Translations under genes and position numbers: made by a program
Source: Streptomyces sp. NRRL B-1140
GTDB lineage: Bacteria > Actinomycetota > Actinomycetes > Streptomycetales > Streptomycetaceae
Reading direction: 5' to 3'
DNA: 64,000 nucleotides
Assembly (NCBI RefSeq): GCF_001280065.1
Contig: NZ_LGEA01000091.1
Coordinates: 499,632-563,631, forward strand
Shown here: positions 55,222 to 64,000 of the stretch, one piece after another
How the letters are laid out: the number at the start of each line of letters is the position of its first letter
Numbering within the stretch: the stretch's first letter is position 1
Notes under the pieces: model-generated
What the model was told of the DNA's origin: nothing
Databases searched by the model: none
What the model saw: the letters and a program-made list of their open reading frames with translations, nothing else

Positions 55222-55821
55222 ATGACACTCATGGCAGAGCGACCGTTGATCAGCGGCACCGAGCCCCGAGGTGACTTCGAGGAGCTCCTGGGCCTCCTCG
55301 ACGAGCTGAACGTGCCCAACGGCTACAAGGCCGAGATCGTCAGGGGGAGCATCGTCGTGTCGCCGTGGTCGAAGGGGTACTACCGCCGCGTCATGCGGCT
55401 GGTGTGCAGCCAACTGGAGCCGCATCTCCCCGAAGAGCATGTGATCGAGCGTTCGCCGTTCCTCTACGTCTTCCCGGAGCACGAGCGGGCCTTCGGGCCG
55501 GACATCCACGCGGCGCATGAGCGTGTCTTCGAGACCACGAGCACCCACCTCGACGGCGAAGCCCTGTCCCTCGTCGCCGAGCTGACTTCCCCCTCGACCC
55601 GTTCCGAGGACCTGACCGACAAGGTCGGCGTCTACGCCAAGGCCGGTGTCCCCGTCTACCTGATCCTCGACATGCAGGAGCGGCAGGCGGTCGTCTACGG
55701 GTCCCCGTCGGGGAAGGGGTACGAGCTGCGCCTCTCCAAGCCCTTCGGTGAGAAGCTCGACATCCCGGAGCCGTTCGGCTGCACCCTCGACACCGCCGGA
55801 TTCCTGCCCCCCGGTGACTGA
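55222..55821 (+). CDS. Uma2 family protein (PD-(D/E)XK nuclease fold)
   Basis: The 199-residue protein from ATG 55222 shows the DUF820/Uma2 pattern: YKAEIVRGSIVVSPWSKGYY, RAFGPDIHAAHERVF, LVAELTSPSTRSEDLTDKVG and YAKAGVPVYLILDMQERQAV. The conserved Asp, Glu and Lys in these blocks fit the nuclease fold. Uma2 proteins are widespread in Streptomyces and cyanobacteria, with unknown roles. Confidence 0.9.
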   Translation: MTLMAERPLISGTEPRGDFEELLGLLDELNVPNGYKAEIVRGSIVVSPWSKGYYRRVMRLVCSQLEPHLPEEHVIERSPFLYVFPEHERAFGPDIHAAHERVFETTSTHLDGEALSLVAELTSPSTRSEDLTDKVGVYAKAGVPVYLILDMQERQAVVYGSPSGKGYELRLSKPFGEKLDIPEPFGCTLDTAGFLPPGD

Positions 55822-55822
55822 T

Positions 55823-56698
55823 TCACGACACCGCCGGCACCGTCAGCCCCCACGCGCCCTCCCGCACCACCCACGTCCGGGTCCGCACCGGACCCGACAC
55901 CACCGTGTCCGCCCGGTAGCGGAAGTGCGCCCCGGACACCGTCACCGTCCGGCCCTGTGCCAGCAGCGGTGAGGCCTCCGCGCCCACCGACACCGGTCTG
56001 ACCTCCACCGACGCGACCCCCGCCGCGGCCGGTGCGACGGAGACCGCCTCCACCGGCTGGTCCAGATCGACGAGGGTCTCCCCGTCCACCTCGACCCGCA
56101 GCCGGGACGGCCCCGGCTCGGGCAGGGCGGCGAGCCGGGACGGGCGGCCCGCCGGAACCAGGGTCCGGACCAAGGACTGGCAGGTCCGCAGCCAGGGGCG
56201 GCCCGGGACGTCGTCCGGATCCGGCGCGGCCTCGGCGGTCACTCCGTCCGGCCGCAGCGGCGGTATGCGCAGCGCGCCGAGCACCACCCCGTCGCTGTCG
56301 TCGACCATCAGGTCCATGCGCCGCTCGACCCCGTCGAGCACCGCACGCGCAGCGGCCACCGTCCCCGTGGGTATCCCCAGCGACCGGGCCAGGGAATGCG
56401 CGCCCCCGACCGGCACCACCGACAGCGGGCATCCGGCCAGCTCCCGGTGGCGGTGCAGCAGCGCCACCGCGCGGATCAGGGTCCGGTCGTCGCCCACCAC
56501 CACCGGCCGCCGCGAGCCCCGCCGGGCCAGCGCCCGGGCGAATTCGTCCGGCCCGTCCGGCAGGCACAGCTTGATGCCCGCACCCGCGCCGAGCACGTCT
56601 TTCGCGATCCGAACGGACTCGCCGTCCGACCTACGGGCGACCGGGTCGACCACCACCAGCAGCTGCTCGGACGTCGCGGAAGTCGCCACCTCGGCCAT
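55823..56698 (-). CDS. Diacylglycerol kinase-like protein
   Basis: The 291-residue protein from ATG 56698 has a lipid-kinase nucleotide-binding core: [40 protein letters not shown] and [19 protein letters not shown]. These correspond to the DAGK_cat domain, in which GGDGT and GTxND-like motifs normally occur; here the sequences are GDD-R and PVGGAHSLA, so catalysis is not certain. The C-terminus is a beta-rich domain. It is divergent from purA. A much longer reading on this strand is a shadow of purA. Confidence 0.72.
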   Translation of the reverse strand: MAEVATSATSEQLLVVVDPVARRSDGESVRIAKDVLGAGAGIKLCLPDGPDEFARALARRGSRRPVVVGDDRTLIRAVALLHRHRELAGCPLSVVPVGGAHSLARSLGIPTGTVAAARAVLDGVERRMDLMVDDSDGVVLGALRIPPLRPDGVTAEAAPDPDDVPGRPWLRTCQSLVRTLVPAGRPSRLAALPEPGPSRLRVEVDGETLVDLDQPVEAVSVAPAAAGVASVEVRPVSVGAEASPLLAQGRTVTVSGAHFRYRADTVVSGPVRTRTWVVREGAWGLTVPAVS

Positions 56699-56731
56699 GC
56701 CTCGCTTCCTCGGGTAGCATCTTTGTGCAAG

Positions 56732-56759
56732 AGCCCCTTGCGCTATTGCGCCAGGGGCT
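56732..56759. terminator. Strong hairpin between divergent dgk-like and purA genes
   Basis: AGCCCCTTGCGC at 56732-56743 pairs with GCGCCAGGGGCT at 56748-56759 with one mismatch around a TATT loop. A T-containing stretch follows. It lies between two divergent genes, where terminators are unusual, so it may belong to a leader RNA or small transcript. Confidence 0.5.
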
Positions 56760-56884
56760 TCGTCTATTCCGGGGCATCCGGTCCGACGGTTGGCGGCCAA
56801 CGGCGGTCGCGGTGCACGCGGCTGCATATTCTCCGCGTTCGCCCTCGACCATGGACATGCCCCGCCCGGAAGGGGTGTACGCGC

Positions 56885-58168
56885 GTGCCCGCACTTGTGC
56901 TGCTCGGTGCTCAGTGGGGTGACGAAGGCAAGGGAAAGGCCACCGACCTTCTCGGTGGGTCCGTGGACTATGTGGTGCGCTACCAGGGCGGCAACAACGC
57001 CGGCCACACGGTGGTCGTCGGTGACCAGAAGTACGCACTGCACCTCCTCCCTTCCGGAATCCTGTCTCCCGGCTGCACGCCGGTCATCGGTAACGGCGTC
57101 GTCGTCGACCCGTCGGTCCTGCTCTCCGAGCTGAGCGGTCTGAACGAGCGTGGCGTCGACACGTCCAAGCTCCTCCTCAGCGGAAACGCGCACATCATCA
57201 CGCCGTACAACGTGACGGTGGACAAGGTGACCGAGCGCTTCCTCGGCAAGCGGAAGATCGGCACCACGGGGCGCGGCATCGGCCCGACCTACGCCGACAA
57301 GATCAACCGTGTCGGCATCCGCGTGCAGGACCTGTACGACGAGTCGATCCTCACGCAGAAGGTCGAGGCGGCCCTCGACGTCAAGAACCAGGTCCTCACC
57401 AAGCTCTACAACCGCCGCGCGATCGCCGTGGACCAGGTCGTCGAGGAGCTGCTGGGCTACGCCGACAAGCTCGCGCCGTACGTCTCCGACACCGTCCTGG
57501 TGCTCAACCAGGCGCTGGAGGACGACAAGGTCGTCCTGTTCGAGGGCGGCCAGGGCACGCTGCTCGACATCGACCACGGCACGTACCCCTTCGTCACCTC
57601 GTCGAACCCGACCGCGGGCGGCGCCTGCACCGGCGCCGGCGTGGGCCCGACGAAGATCAGCCGGGTCATCGGCATCCTCAAGGCGTACACGACCCGCGTC
57701 GGCGCCGGCCCGTTCCCGACGGAGCTGTTCGACGAGGACGGCGAGGCGCTGCGCCGGATCGGTGGGGAGCGCGGTGTCACCACCGGCCGTGACCGCCGTT
57801 GCGGCTGGTTCGACGCGGTCATCGCCCGCTACGCGACCCGCGTGAACGGCCTGACCGACTTCTTCCTCACCAAGCTCGACGTCCTCACGGGCTGGGAGCA
57901 GATCCCGGTCTGCGTCGCCTACGAGATCGACGGCAAGCGCGTCGAGGAGCTGCCCTACTCGCAGACCGACTTCCACCACGCGAAGCCGGTCTACGAGATG
58001 CTGCCGGGCTGGAGCGAGGACATCTCCAAGGCCAAGTCGTTCTCGGACCTGCCGAAGAACGCCCAGGCGTACGTGAAGGCGCTGGAGGAGATGTCCGGCG
58101 CCCCGATCTCCGCGATCGGCGTGGGCCCGGGCCGGGACGAGACGATCGAGATCAACTCGTTCCTCTGA
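56885..58168 (+). CDS. purA: Adenylosuccinate synthetase
   Basis: The 427-residue enzyme starts at GTG 56885. It adds aspartate to IMP with GTP in adenine nucleotide synthesis. Marks are [60 protein letters not shown] and [20 protein letters not shown], and later [13 protein letters not shown]. The length matches the family exactly. A strong terminator follows. Confidence 0.97.
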   Translation: MPALVLLGAQWGDEGKGKATDLLGGSVDYVVRYQGGNNAGHTVVVGDQKYALHLLPSGILSPGCTPVIGNGVVVDPSVLLSELSGLNERGVDTSKLLLSGNAHIITPYNVTVDKVTERFLGKRKIGTTGRGIGPTYADKINRVGIRVQDLYDESILTQKVEAALDVKNQVLTKLYNRRAIAVDQVVEELLGYADKLAPYVSDTVLVLNQALEDDKVVLFEGGQGTLLDIDHGTYPFVTSSNPTAGGACTGAGVGPTKISRVIGILKAYTTRVGAGPFPTELFDEDGEALRRIGGERGVTTGRDRRCGWFDAVIARYATRVNGLTDFFLTKLDVLTGWEQIPVCVAYEIDGKRVEELPYSQTDFHHAKPVYEMLPGWSEDISKAKSFSDLPKNAQAYVKALEEMSGAPISAIGVGPGRDETIEINSFL

Positions 58169-58186
58169 GCCGCCCCGACCTGAGCC

Positions 58187-58216
58187 GGCCGCCCCTCGTG
58201 CACACGGGGGGCGGCC
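58187..58216. terminator. Rho-independent terminator after purA
   Basis: GGCCGCCCC at 58187-58195 pairs perfectly with GGGGCGGCC at 58208-58216 around a 12-nt loop, and CGCTTTTCTT follows. This is a typical intrinsic terminator. Confidence 0.85.
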
Positions 58217-58304
58217 CGCTTTTCTTCCGCCGGGAAGGTTGCCGGGAACGGGCATACGCTGAAGCCGTACCCCCATGCGCGTCGGCCAGGAGAAGGTGAG
58301 TGCG

Positions 58305-58598
58305 ATGCGCGTACTGCTCAAGGCGTCCATGGACACGGAGAAGGCCAACGAGGCCATCCGCAACGGCACCCTGGGGAAGCTGATCCAGGAGTCGATGGAA
58401 CAGATCAAGCCCGAAGCGGCCTATTTCACCTCCGACCACGGCAAGCGCACCGCCTACGTGGTCTTCGACATGCAGGACAGCTGGCAGATGCCGGTCATCA
58501 GCGAGCCCTACTTCCTCCAGCTGGGCGCGGAGATCTCCTACACGCCCGTGATGAACATGGAGGACGTGCAGAAGGGCCTGTCCCAGCTCGGACGGTGA
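58305..58598 (+). CDS. Small conserved protein (DUF3303-like)
   Basis: The 97-residue protein reads MRVLLKASMDTEKANEAIRN, KPEAAYFTSDHGKRTAYVVF and EPYFLQLGAEISYTPVMNME. It has the alpha/beta ferredoxin-like look of small actinobacterial proteins and no catalytic motif. The ATG at 58305 has GAAGG nine bases upstream; GTG 58296 would add three residues. Role unknown. Confidence 0.75.
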   Translation: MRVLLKASMDTEKANEAIRNGTLGKLIQESMEQIKPEAAYFTSDHGKRTAYVVFDMQDSWQMPVISEPYFLQLGAEISYTPVMNMEDVQKGLSQLGR

Positions 58599-58607
58599 AC
58601 CGCGCCC

Positions 58608-59258
58608 TCAGCTGAAGACGATCATCGACCCCTGGGCCAGGCTGCGGGTCACGGCCGCGTGCAGTCCGAGCCAGACGTGCCGCTCACGGGCGAACGGGCT
58701 CGGATCGTACGGGGCGGGAACGGCGGGTTCCTCCAGTTCCGTCGGGGCGGGCGGGGGCTGGGGGGCCGCCGGGGGGTTCGCCGGGTCGATCCCGATGGCC
58801 GGGGCGACCACCTCCAGTTCCCGCAGCAGGGCGTGCGAGGAGCCCAGCGGACCGCCGCCGGCGAGGAGATCGTCGTCGGCGAGCGGCCCGGGGAAGTCGA
58901 CGGGGACGTAGGCGCCCGCGTGGTCGTAGTGCCAGACCAGGTGCGACTGCTGGGCCGTCGACTCGAACATCTCCAGCAGCTGCTCGTAGTCGCCGCCCAG
59001 CTCGTCCACGGGCGTCACCGGCAGGCCGCAGACCTGGAGCAGATAGGCGCGGCGCAGGAAGTGCAGCGCGTCGTAGTCGAAGCCCGCGACCGGGGCGACA
59101 TCCCCGGACAGCCCCGGCATGTACTGGTACACCGGCACCGGCGGCAGACCGGCCTCGGCGAGCACCTTGTTGTATTGCGCGAGTTCCTCGGCGAAGGGAT
59201 TGTCCGGCGTGTGGCACAACACGTCGACGAGCGGTACCAGCCACAGGTCACAGGCCAA
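58608..59258 (-). CDS. Uncharacterised conserved protein
   Basis: The 216-residue protein starts at TTG 59258, with GAGGAG about 8 bp upstream. It reads MACDLWLVPLVDVLCHTPDN, YQYMPGLSGDVAPVAGFDYD, and a later Pro-rich segment (PANPPAAPQPPPAPTELEEP). I do not recognise a family, but the sequence has solid coding character. It is convergent with the small gene at 58305. Confidence 0.7.
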   Translation of the reverse strand: MACDLWLVPLVDVLCHTPDNPFAEELAQYNKVLAEAGLPPVPVYQYMPGLSGDVAPVAGFDYDALHFLRRAYLLQVCGLPVTPVDELGGDYEQLLEMFESTAQQSHLVWHYDHAGAYVPVDFPGPLADDDLLAGGGPLGSSHALLRELEVVAPAIGIDPANPPAAPQPPPAPTELEEPAVPAPYDPSPFARERHVWLGLHAAVTRSLAQGSMIVFS

Positions 59259-59379
59259 AGAGGGCTCCTCGCTCAGCGCGGTCTTCGGGTAGCACGGTGG
59301 TCAAGAAGGGTAGCGGTGCGCCGCTGTCACGGCGCCCGCCGTGCATGTCCCATACCCATACGGACAGCCGCGACGCGGG

Positions 59380-60081
59380 TCATCCGGTGGCGAGCCGCTC
59401 GATCAGGCTGAGGGAGTGCGTGTTGTACGCGGCGATGATCGCCCGGGCGGCGTCGTTGTCGCGGTCGATCAGGGCGTCGACCAGCCGGGTGTGACCGGCC
59501 CACAGCTCGCCGCGCAGATCGGTGAGCCGGCGCAGGTGCTGGACCGCGCAGACCCAGGTCTGCACGCGCAGCCGGTTCAGGAAGTCGGCGAGGTAGGGGT
59601 TGCCGAAGCACGCGCCGAGCTCACGCCAGAAGCGCAGGTCGTAGCCGATGAGGACGGTGAGGTCACCGGCCGCGGCGGCCCGCTGGGCCTCCTCGCCGCG
59701 CCTGCGGACACCGGCGACGACGGCGGCGTACCGGGGATCGTCCGGCCGCACCGCACCCGGGTGCCCGTCGGTCAGCGCGAGGAACATGCCCTCGATGACG
59801 AGACCGCGCGCCTCGATCATGCCGCGGAAGTCGTCGACCGAGTACTCGTGGACCCGGAAGCCGCGATGCTGGTCGGCGTCGAGGAGCCCCTGCGCGGAGA
59901 GGTCGACGAGCGCCTCGCGCACCGGCGTCGCCGAGACCCCGTACTGCTCGGCGATCTCCTTGACCGTGAACTCCTGCCCCGGCTGGAGCCGCCCGGCCAG
60001 CACCTCGTCACGAAGCGCGTCGGCGATCTGCTGCCGCAGGGTGCTGCGCGTCACGGCGCCGTTGCCGGAGCTGGCGGGCAT
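59380..60081 (-). CDS. GntR-family transcriptional regulator (FCD type)
   Basis: The 233-residue protein from ATG 60081 has a winged helix near residues 15-80 (LRQQIADALRDEVLAGRLQP, EIAEQYGVSATPVREALVDL) and a C-terminal FadR/FCD ligand domain (RGLVIEGMFLALTDGHPGAV, ELWAGHTRLVDALIDRDNDA). A metal-binding His pattern of FCD members may be present. It may regulate the class III aminotransferase gene upstream (60223-61578), which lies 140 bp away on the same strand. Confidence 0.9.
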   Translation of the reverse strand: MPASSGNGAVTRSTLRQQIADALRDEVLAGRLQPGQEFTVKEIAEQYGVSATPVREALVDLSAQGLLDADQHRGFRVHEYSVDDFRGMIEARGLVIEGMFLALTDGHPGAVRPDDPRYAAVVAGVRRRGEEAQRAAAAGDLTVLIGYDLRFWRELGACFGNPYLADFLNRLRVQTWVCAVQHLRRLTDLRGELWAGHTRLVDALIDRDNDAARAIIAAYNTHSLSLIERLATG

Positions 60082-60222
60082 GGTCGGGCGTCTCCCTCGT
60101 CGCGTTCGGGTGGCGTGCGCGTACATGGATGTCTACGAGCACGCCACCTTACGCGTTCGAATAAGGCGCGAGGAGGTCGGTTACTGACGGGTTTACAGGT
60201 GTTTACCGTAAGTGTCCGGTGT

Positions 60223-61578
60223 CTACCGCGTGTGCTCGTCCGCCACCGAAAGCGCCGCGTCCAGCACCGCCAGGCCTTCCTTGAGCTCGGCCTCGCTGAT
60301 GTTGCAGGGCGGCACGACGTGCGTCCGGTTCATGTTCACGAAGGGCCACAGTCCGCCCTTCTTCGCGGCGGCGGCGAAGGCGGCCATCGGGGCGTTGGCC
60401 TCACCGGCCGCGTTGTACGGCACCAGGGGCTCACGCGTCTCGCGGTCGCGCACCAGCTCCAGCGCCCAGAACATGCCGGTGCCGCGCACCTCGCCGACGC
60501 TCGGGTGCCGCTCGGCGAGCGCCCGCAGCTCCGGTCCGACGACGTCGGCGCCGAGCCGGGCCGCGTTCTCGACGACGCCCTCCTGCGCCATGACGTCGAT
60601 CGTCGCCACCGCCGCCGCGCACGCCAGCGGGTGCCCGGAGTACGTCAGGCCGCCGGGGTAGGGCCGCTTGCCGAACGTCTCGGCTATCGCGCCGGAGATC
60701 GCGACACCGCCCAGCGGGACATAGCCGCTGTTCACGCCCTTGGCGAAGGTCAGCAGGTCGGGCGTGACGCCGAACAGGTCCGCCGCGAACCACTCGCCGG
60801 TGCGGCCGAAGCCGGCCATGACCTCGTCCAGGACGAAGACGATTCCGTACTGGTCGCACAGCTCGCGCACGCCCGCGAGATAGCCGGGCGGCGGGACCAT
60901 GATCCCGGCCGTGCCCGGGATCGTCTCCAGGATGATCGCCGCGATGGTCGAGGGGCCCTCGAAGCGGATCGTCGTCTCCAGGTGCTCCAGCGCCCGGGCG
61001 CACTCCTGCTCCTCGGTCTCCGCGTAGAAGCGGGAGCGGTAGAGGTAGGGCGCCCAGAAGTGCACGACCCCGGCCGTGCCGCTGTCGGAGGCCCAGCGGC
61101 GCGGGTCGCCGGTGATGTTCACGGCCTGCTGGGTGCCGCCGTGGTACGAGCGGTACGCCGAGAGCACCTTCGGACGGCCGGTGTGCAGCCGGGCCATCCG
61201 GATCGCGTGCTCGACGGCGTCGGCACCGCCGTTGGTGAAGAAGATCTTGTCCAGGTCGCCCGGGGTCCGTTCGGCGATCAGCCGGGCCGCCTCCGAGCGC
61301 GCCTCGATGGCGAAGGCGGGCGCGAAGGTCGTCATCCTCGCCGCCTGCTCCTGGATCGCGGCGACGATCTTCGGGTGCTGGTAGCCGACGTTGGTGTAGA
61401 CGAGCCCGCTGGAGAAGTCGAGGTAGCGGCGGCCGTCGTAGTCCCAGAAGTACGACCCCTCGGCACCGGCGACGGCGAGCGGATCGATGAGCTCCTGAGC
61501 GGACCAGGAGTGGAACACGTGGTCACGGTCGGCGGCCTTGACGGCGGCGCCGGCTTCGGGGTTCGGCTGAGGGGTCAT
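60223..61578 (-). CDS. Class III PLP aminotransferase
   Basis: The 451-residue protein from ATG 61578 carries the fold-type I marks YLDFSSGLVYTNVGYQHPKI, NGGADAVEHAIRMARLHTGR, SYHGGTQQAVNITGD, FVLDEVMAGFGRTGEWF and the PLP lysine in LLTFAKGVNSGYVPLGGV. Members of this subgroup use omega-amino acids or similar donors such as taurine, beta-alanine or 4-aminobutyrate with a keto acid. The exact pair is not readable from the sequence. Confidence 0.93.
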   Translation of the reverse strand: MTPQPNPEAGAAVKAADRDHVFHSWSAQELIDPLAVAGAEGSYFWDYDGRRYLDFSSGLVYTNVGYQHPKIVAAIQEQAARMTTFAPAFAIEARSEAARLIAERTPGDLDKIFFTNGGADAVEHAIRMARLHTGRPKVLSAYRSYHGGTQQAVNITGDPRRWASDSGTAGVVHFWAPYLYRSRFYAETEEQECARALEHLETTIRFEGPSTIAAIILETIPGTAGIMVPPPGYLAGVRELCDQYGIVFVLDEVMAGFGRTGEWFAADLFGVTPDLLTFAKGVNSGYVPLGGVAISGAIAETFGKRPYPGGLTYSGHPLACAAAVATIDVMAQEGVVENAARLGADVVGPELRALAERHPSVGEVRGTGMFWALELVRDRETREPLVPYNAAGEANAPMAAFAAAAKKGGLWPFVNMNRTHVVPPCNISEAELKEGLAVLDAALSVADEHTR

Positions 61579-61689
61579 GCGGGCGAGCGTAGGCATGGCG
61601 GGCGGGGGCGGGAAATCGGCGTGGTGTGTGAGGTCCGGGGGTTTCCGCGACAGGTTGTCGACGGGAAGGTGCGGTGCGGTGCAACCTAT

Positions 61690-61724
61690 TGACAACATGC
61701 TGCCTATTCGACAGTATGTTGTCA
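61690..61724. promoter_or_regulatory. Promoter with 9-bp inverted repeat TGACAACAT...ATGTTGTCA
   Basis: TGACAACAT at 61690-61698 and ATGTTGTCA at 61716-61724 form a perfect inverted repeat separated by 17 bp. TTGACA at 61689-61694 fits a -35 box and CAGTAT at 61712-61717 a -10 box with 17-bp spacing, so the operator-like arms cover both boxes. It lies 24 bp before the DJ-1 gene. The downstream MarR regulator is the natural candidate to bind it. Confidence 0.7.
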
Positions 61725-61747
61725 TACAGGGAAGTCGAGGAGGAGCC

Positions 61748-62353
61748 ATGAGCAGCAAGCCCGTCCATCTCGCCGTGTACGACACCCTCGCCGACTGGGA
61801 GACCGGCCACGCCACCGCCCACCTCGCCCGCGCCGGCCACGAGATCCGCACCGTCGGCCCGTCCACGGCCCCCGTGCGAAGCACCGGCGGACTGCGTGTC
61901 CAGCCCGACCTGGCCCTGGCGGACCTGCGCCCCGAGGACAGCGCGCTGCTGATCCTCCCGGGCGCCGACCTCTGGGACACCACGGACGACCTCGCCCCCT
62001 TCGCCCGCACCGCCCGGGCCTTCCTCGACGCGGGCGTCCCGGTCGCCGCGATCTGCGGCGCCACCGCCGGGCTCGCCCGCGAGGGCCTGCTGGACGACCG
62101 CGATCACACGAGTGCGATCTCCTTCTACCTGGCCGCGACCGGCTACGCGGGCGGCGGGCGCTACGTGGAGACCGACGCCGTCACCGACGGCAACCTGGTC
62201 ACCGCCGGCCCGACCGAGCCCGTCGCCTTCGCCCGGGAGGTCCTCCGGCTGCTCGGGGTCCACGAGGGGGAGGTGCTGGACGCCTGGTACCGGCTGTTCC
62301 ACGACTCCGACGCGGCGGCGTACGGGGTGCTGGAGAAGGCCGGCGCGCTGTGA
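61748..62353 (+). CDS. DJ-1/PfpI family protein
   Basis: The 201-residue protein from ATG 61748 has the alpha/beta flavodoxin-like fold of the family. The nucleophile elbow is VAAICGATAGLAREGLL, with Glu in LADWETGHA near the start. Such proteins include glyoxalases, isonitrile hydratases and proteases. The gene shares a GTGA overlap with the MarR gene, so the regulator probably controls it. Confidence 0.88.
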   Translation: MSSKPVHLAVYDTLADWETGHATAHLARAGHEIRTVGPSTAPVRSTGGLRVQPDLALADLRPEDSALLILPGADLWDTTDDLAPFARTARAFLDAGVPVAAICGATAGLAREGLLDDRDHTSAISFYLAATGYAGGGRYVETDAVTDGNLVTAGPTEPVAFAREVLRLLGVHEGEVLDAWYRLFHDSDAAAYGVLEKAGAL

Positions 62354-62808
62354 GCCGGGAGCGGCAGGAGCTGCTCAGCAGCAGCGCCCTCGGGGTGTTC
62401 CGGCTCAACGGCCAGTTCCTCGCCGTCGCGGAGGAACTGGCCCGGCCCTCCGGGCTGACCGCCGCCTGGTGGCAGGTGCTCGGCGCGGTCCTCGGCGAAC
62501 CGCTGCCCGTCTCCGGCATCGCCCGCGCCATGGGCATCACACGGCAGAGCGTCCAGCGCATCGCCGACCTGCTCGTCGGCAAGGGGCTCGCCGAGTACCG
62601 GCCGAACCCGGCGCACCGCCGCGCCAAGCTCCTCGCGCCCACGGAGGAGGGGCGTGCGGCCATCGCCCGGATCGACCCCGGGCACGCGGCGTTCGCCGAC
62701 CGGCTGGCCGAGGCGTTCGGTCAGGAGGAGCTGGCGGAGGCGGTCCGGGTACTGGAACGGCTGTCCAGGGTGCTCGACCAGGTGGGCCCGCCTGTTACGG
62801 AACCGTAG
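62350..62808 (+). CDS. MarR-family transcriptional regulator
   Basis: The 152-residue winged-helix protein from GTG 62350 has FLAVAEELARPSGLTAAWWQ, LPVSGIARAMGITRQSVQRI and the wing YRPNPAHRRAKLLAPTEEGR. MarR proteins usually repress nearby genes until a ligand binds. It is the second gene of the DJ-1 operon and is likely to bind the palindrome at 61690-61724. Confidence 0.92.
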   Translation: MSRERQELLSSSALGVFRLNGQFLAVAEELARPSGLTAAWWQVLGAVLGEPLPVSGIARAMGITRQSVQRIADLLVGKGLAEYRPNPAHRRAKLLAPTEEGRAAIARIDPGHAAFADRLAEAFGQEELAEAVRVLERLSRVLDQVGPPVTEP

Positions 62809-62887
62809 GGATTGTCCAGGTCGCCCCGCCCCGGCCCCGCACTATTCTCGGTCTGTTGCTCGCGTGTGGGGGGAAGGCGGCTGAGCG

Positions 62888-64000
<1,113 letters not shown>

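Noticed and set aside
55823..58408. A very long reading on the - strand across purA
   Set aside because: Only the part 55823-56698 has coding sense; the rest is the mirror of purA.
60147..60166. CCTTA...TAAGG repeat upstream of the GntR gene as an operator
   Set aside because: The arms are only 5 bp, so chance is likely; not listed as a site.

Overview
The window is high-GC actinobacterial chromosome and almost certainly comes from Streptomyces. Coding is dense with strong third-position GC, and GTG/TTG starts and 4-base ATGA/GTGA operon overlaps are common. It has the family set expected there: XRE-DUF5753/DUF397/HATPase triad, NarL-type kinase/regulator pairs, DUF3151, DUF2617, and purA, fba and pyrE with kynurenine genes close together. 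Core stretches lie at about 1-5.2 kb and 32.4-64 kb.

Left core (1-5.1 kb): the start of a sensor kinase, a small secreted SH3-like protein, and a leftward four-gene operon (lipoprotein, peptidoglycan-binding/HlyD-like adaptor, ABC ATPase, MacB/FtsX permease). Direct repeats of TGAAGAACCT spaced 11 bp, the kind an OmpR-family regulator binds, precede that operon.

Genomic island (about 5.19-32.55 kb): a 136-bp direct repeat with 2 mismatches bounds this 27-kb segment. The repeat is part of the 3' end of an aminotransferase gene. The complete gene is at the right border (32357-33547) and a displaced 3' fragment at the left border, next to a decayed large serine recombinase. The cargo is mostly defence-like. 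It holds a three-gene operon (SMC/Rad50-like ATPase, small protein, TIGR04141/DUF6119 protein); a HATPase/XRE/DUF397 regulatory triad; a DUF433 antitoxin with a PIN-like toxin broken by TGA; a complete type I restriction-modification system (hsdM-hsdS-hsdR); a methyltransferase-like/TRD protein whose catalytic motifs are degenerate, divergent from an unknown protein plus a two-HKD phospholipase D-like protein; an HNH protein; and a membrane protein/small protein pair sharing an Asn/Gln/Gly-rich motif that resembles amyloid signalling motifs. The palindrome GATAAC-N4-GTTATC occurs once before the SMC operon and once in the divergent region of the methyltransferase-like/PLD locus, which suggests common control.

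Right core (32.4-64 kb): aminotransferase; DUF2617 protein; membrane-anchored spermidine synthase-like protein; CoxG-like protein; aldose epimerase; pyrE; fba; an MFS exporter; DUF3151; a tryptophan-to-anthranilate cluster (tryptophan 2,3-dioxygenase, kynureninase, arylformamidase-like hydrolase) behind a possible Lrp/AsnC site; a TnpB-only IS200/IS605-type element; a hydrolase-acyltransferase-kinase-regulator operon and a second kinase-regulator operon, each preceded by the same 16-bp word; a P450; a Uma2 nuclease-fold protein; a diacylglycerol-kinase-like protein; purA; a GntR regulator; a class III aminotransferase; a DJ-1/PfpI-MarR operon with an operator-like palindrome over its promoter; and a Ser/Thr kinase cut off by the window end.

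The most promising candidates for something undescribed are the degenerate-methyltransferase/unknown/PLD locus, the SMC/TIGR04141 operon that shares its palindrome, and the shared-motif membrane pair. All family calls were made by reading the sequence, not by database search.
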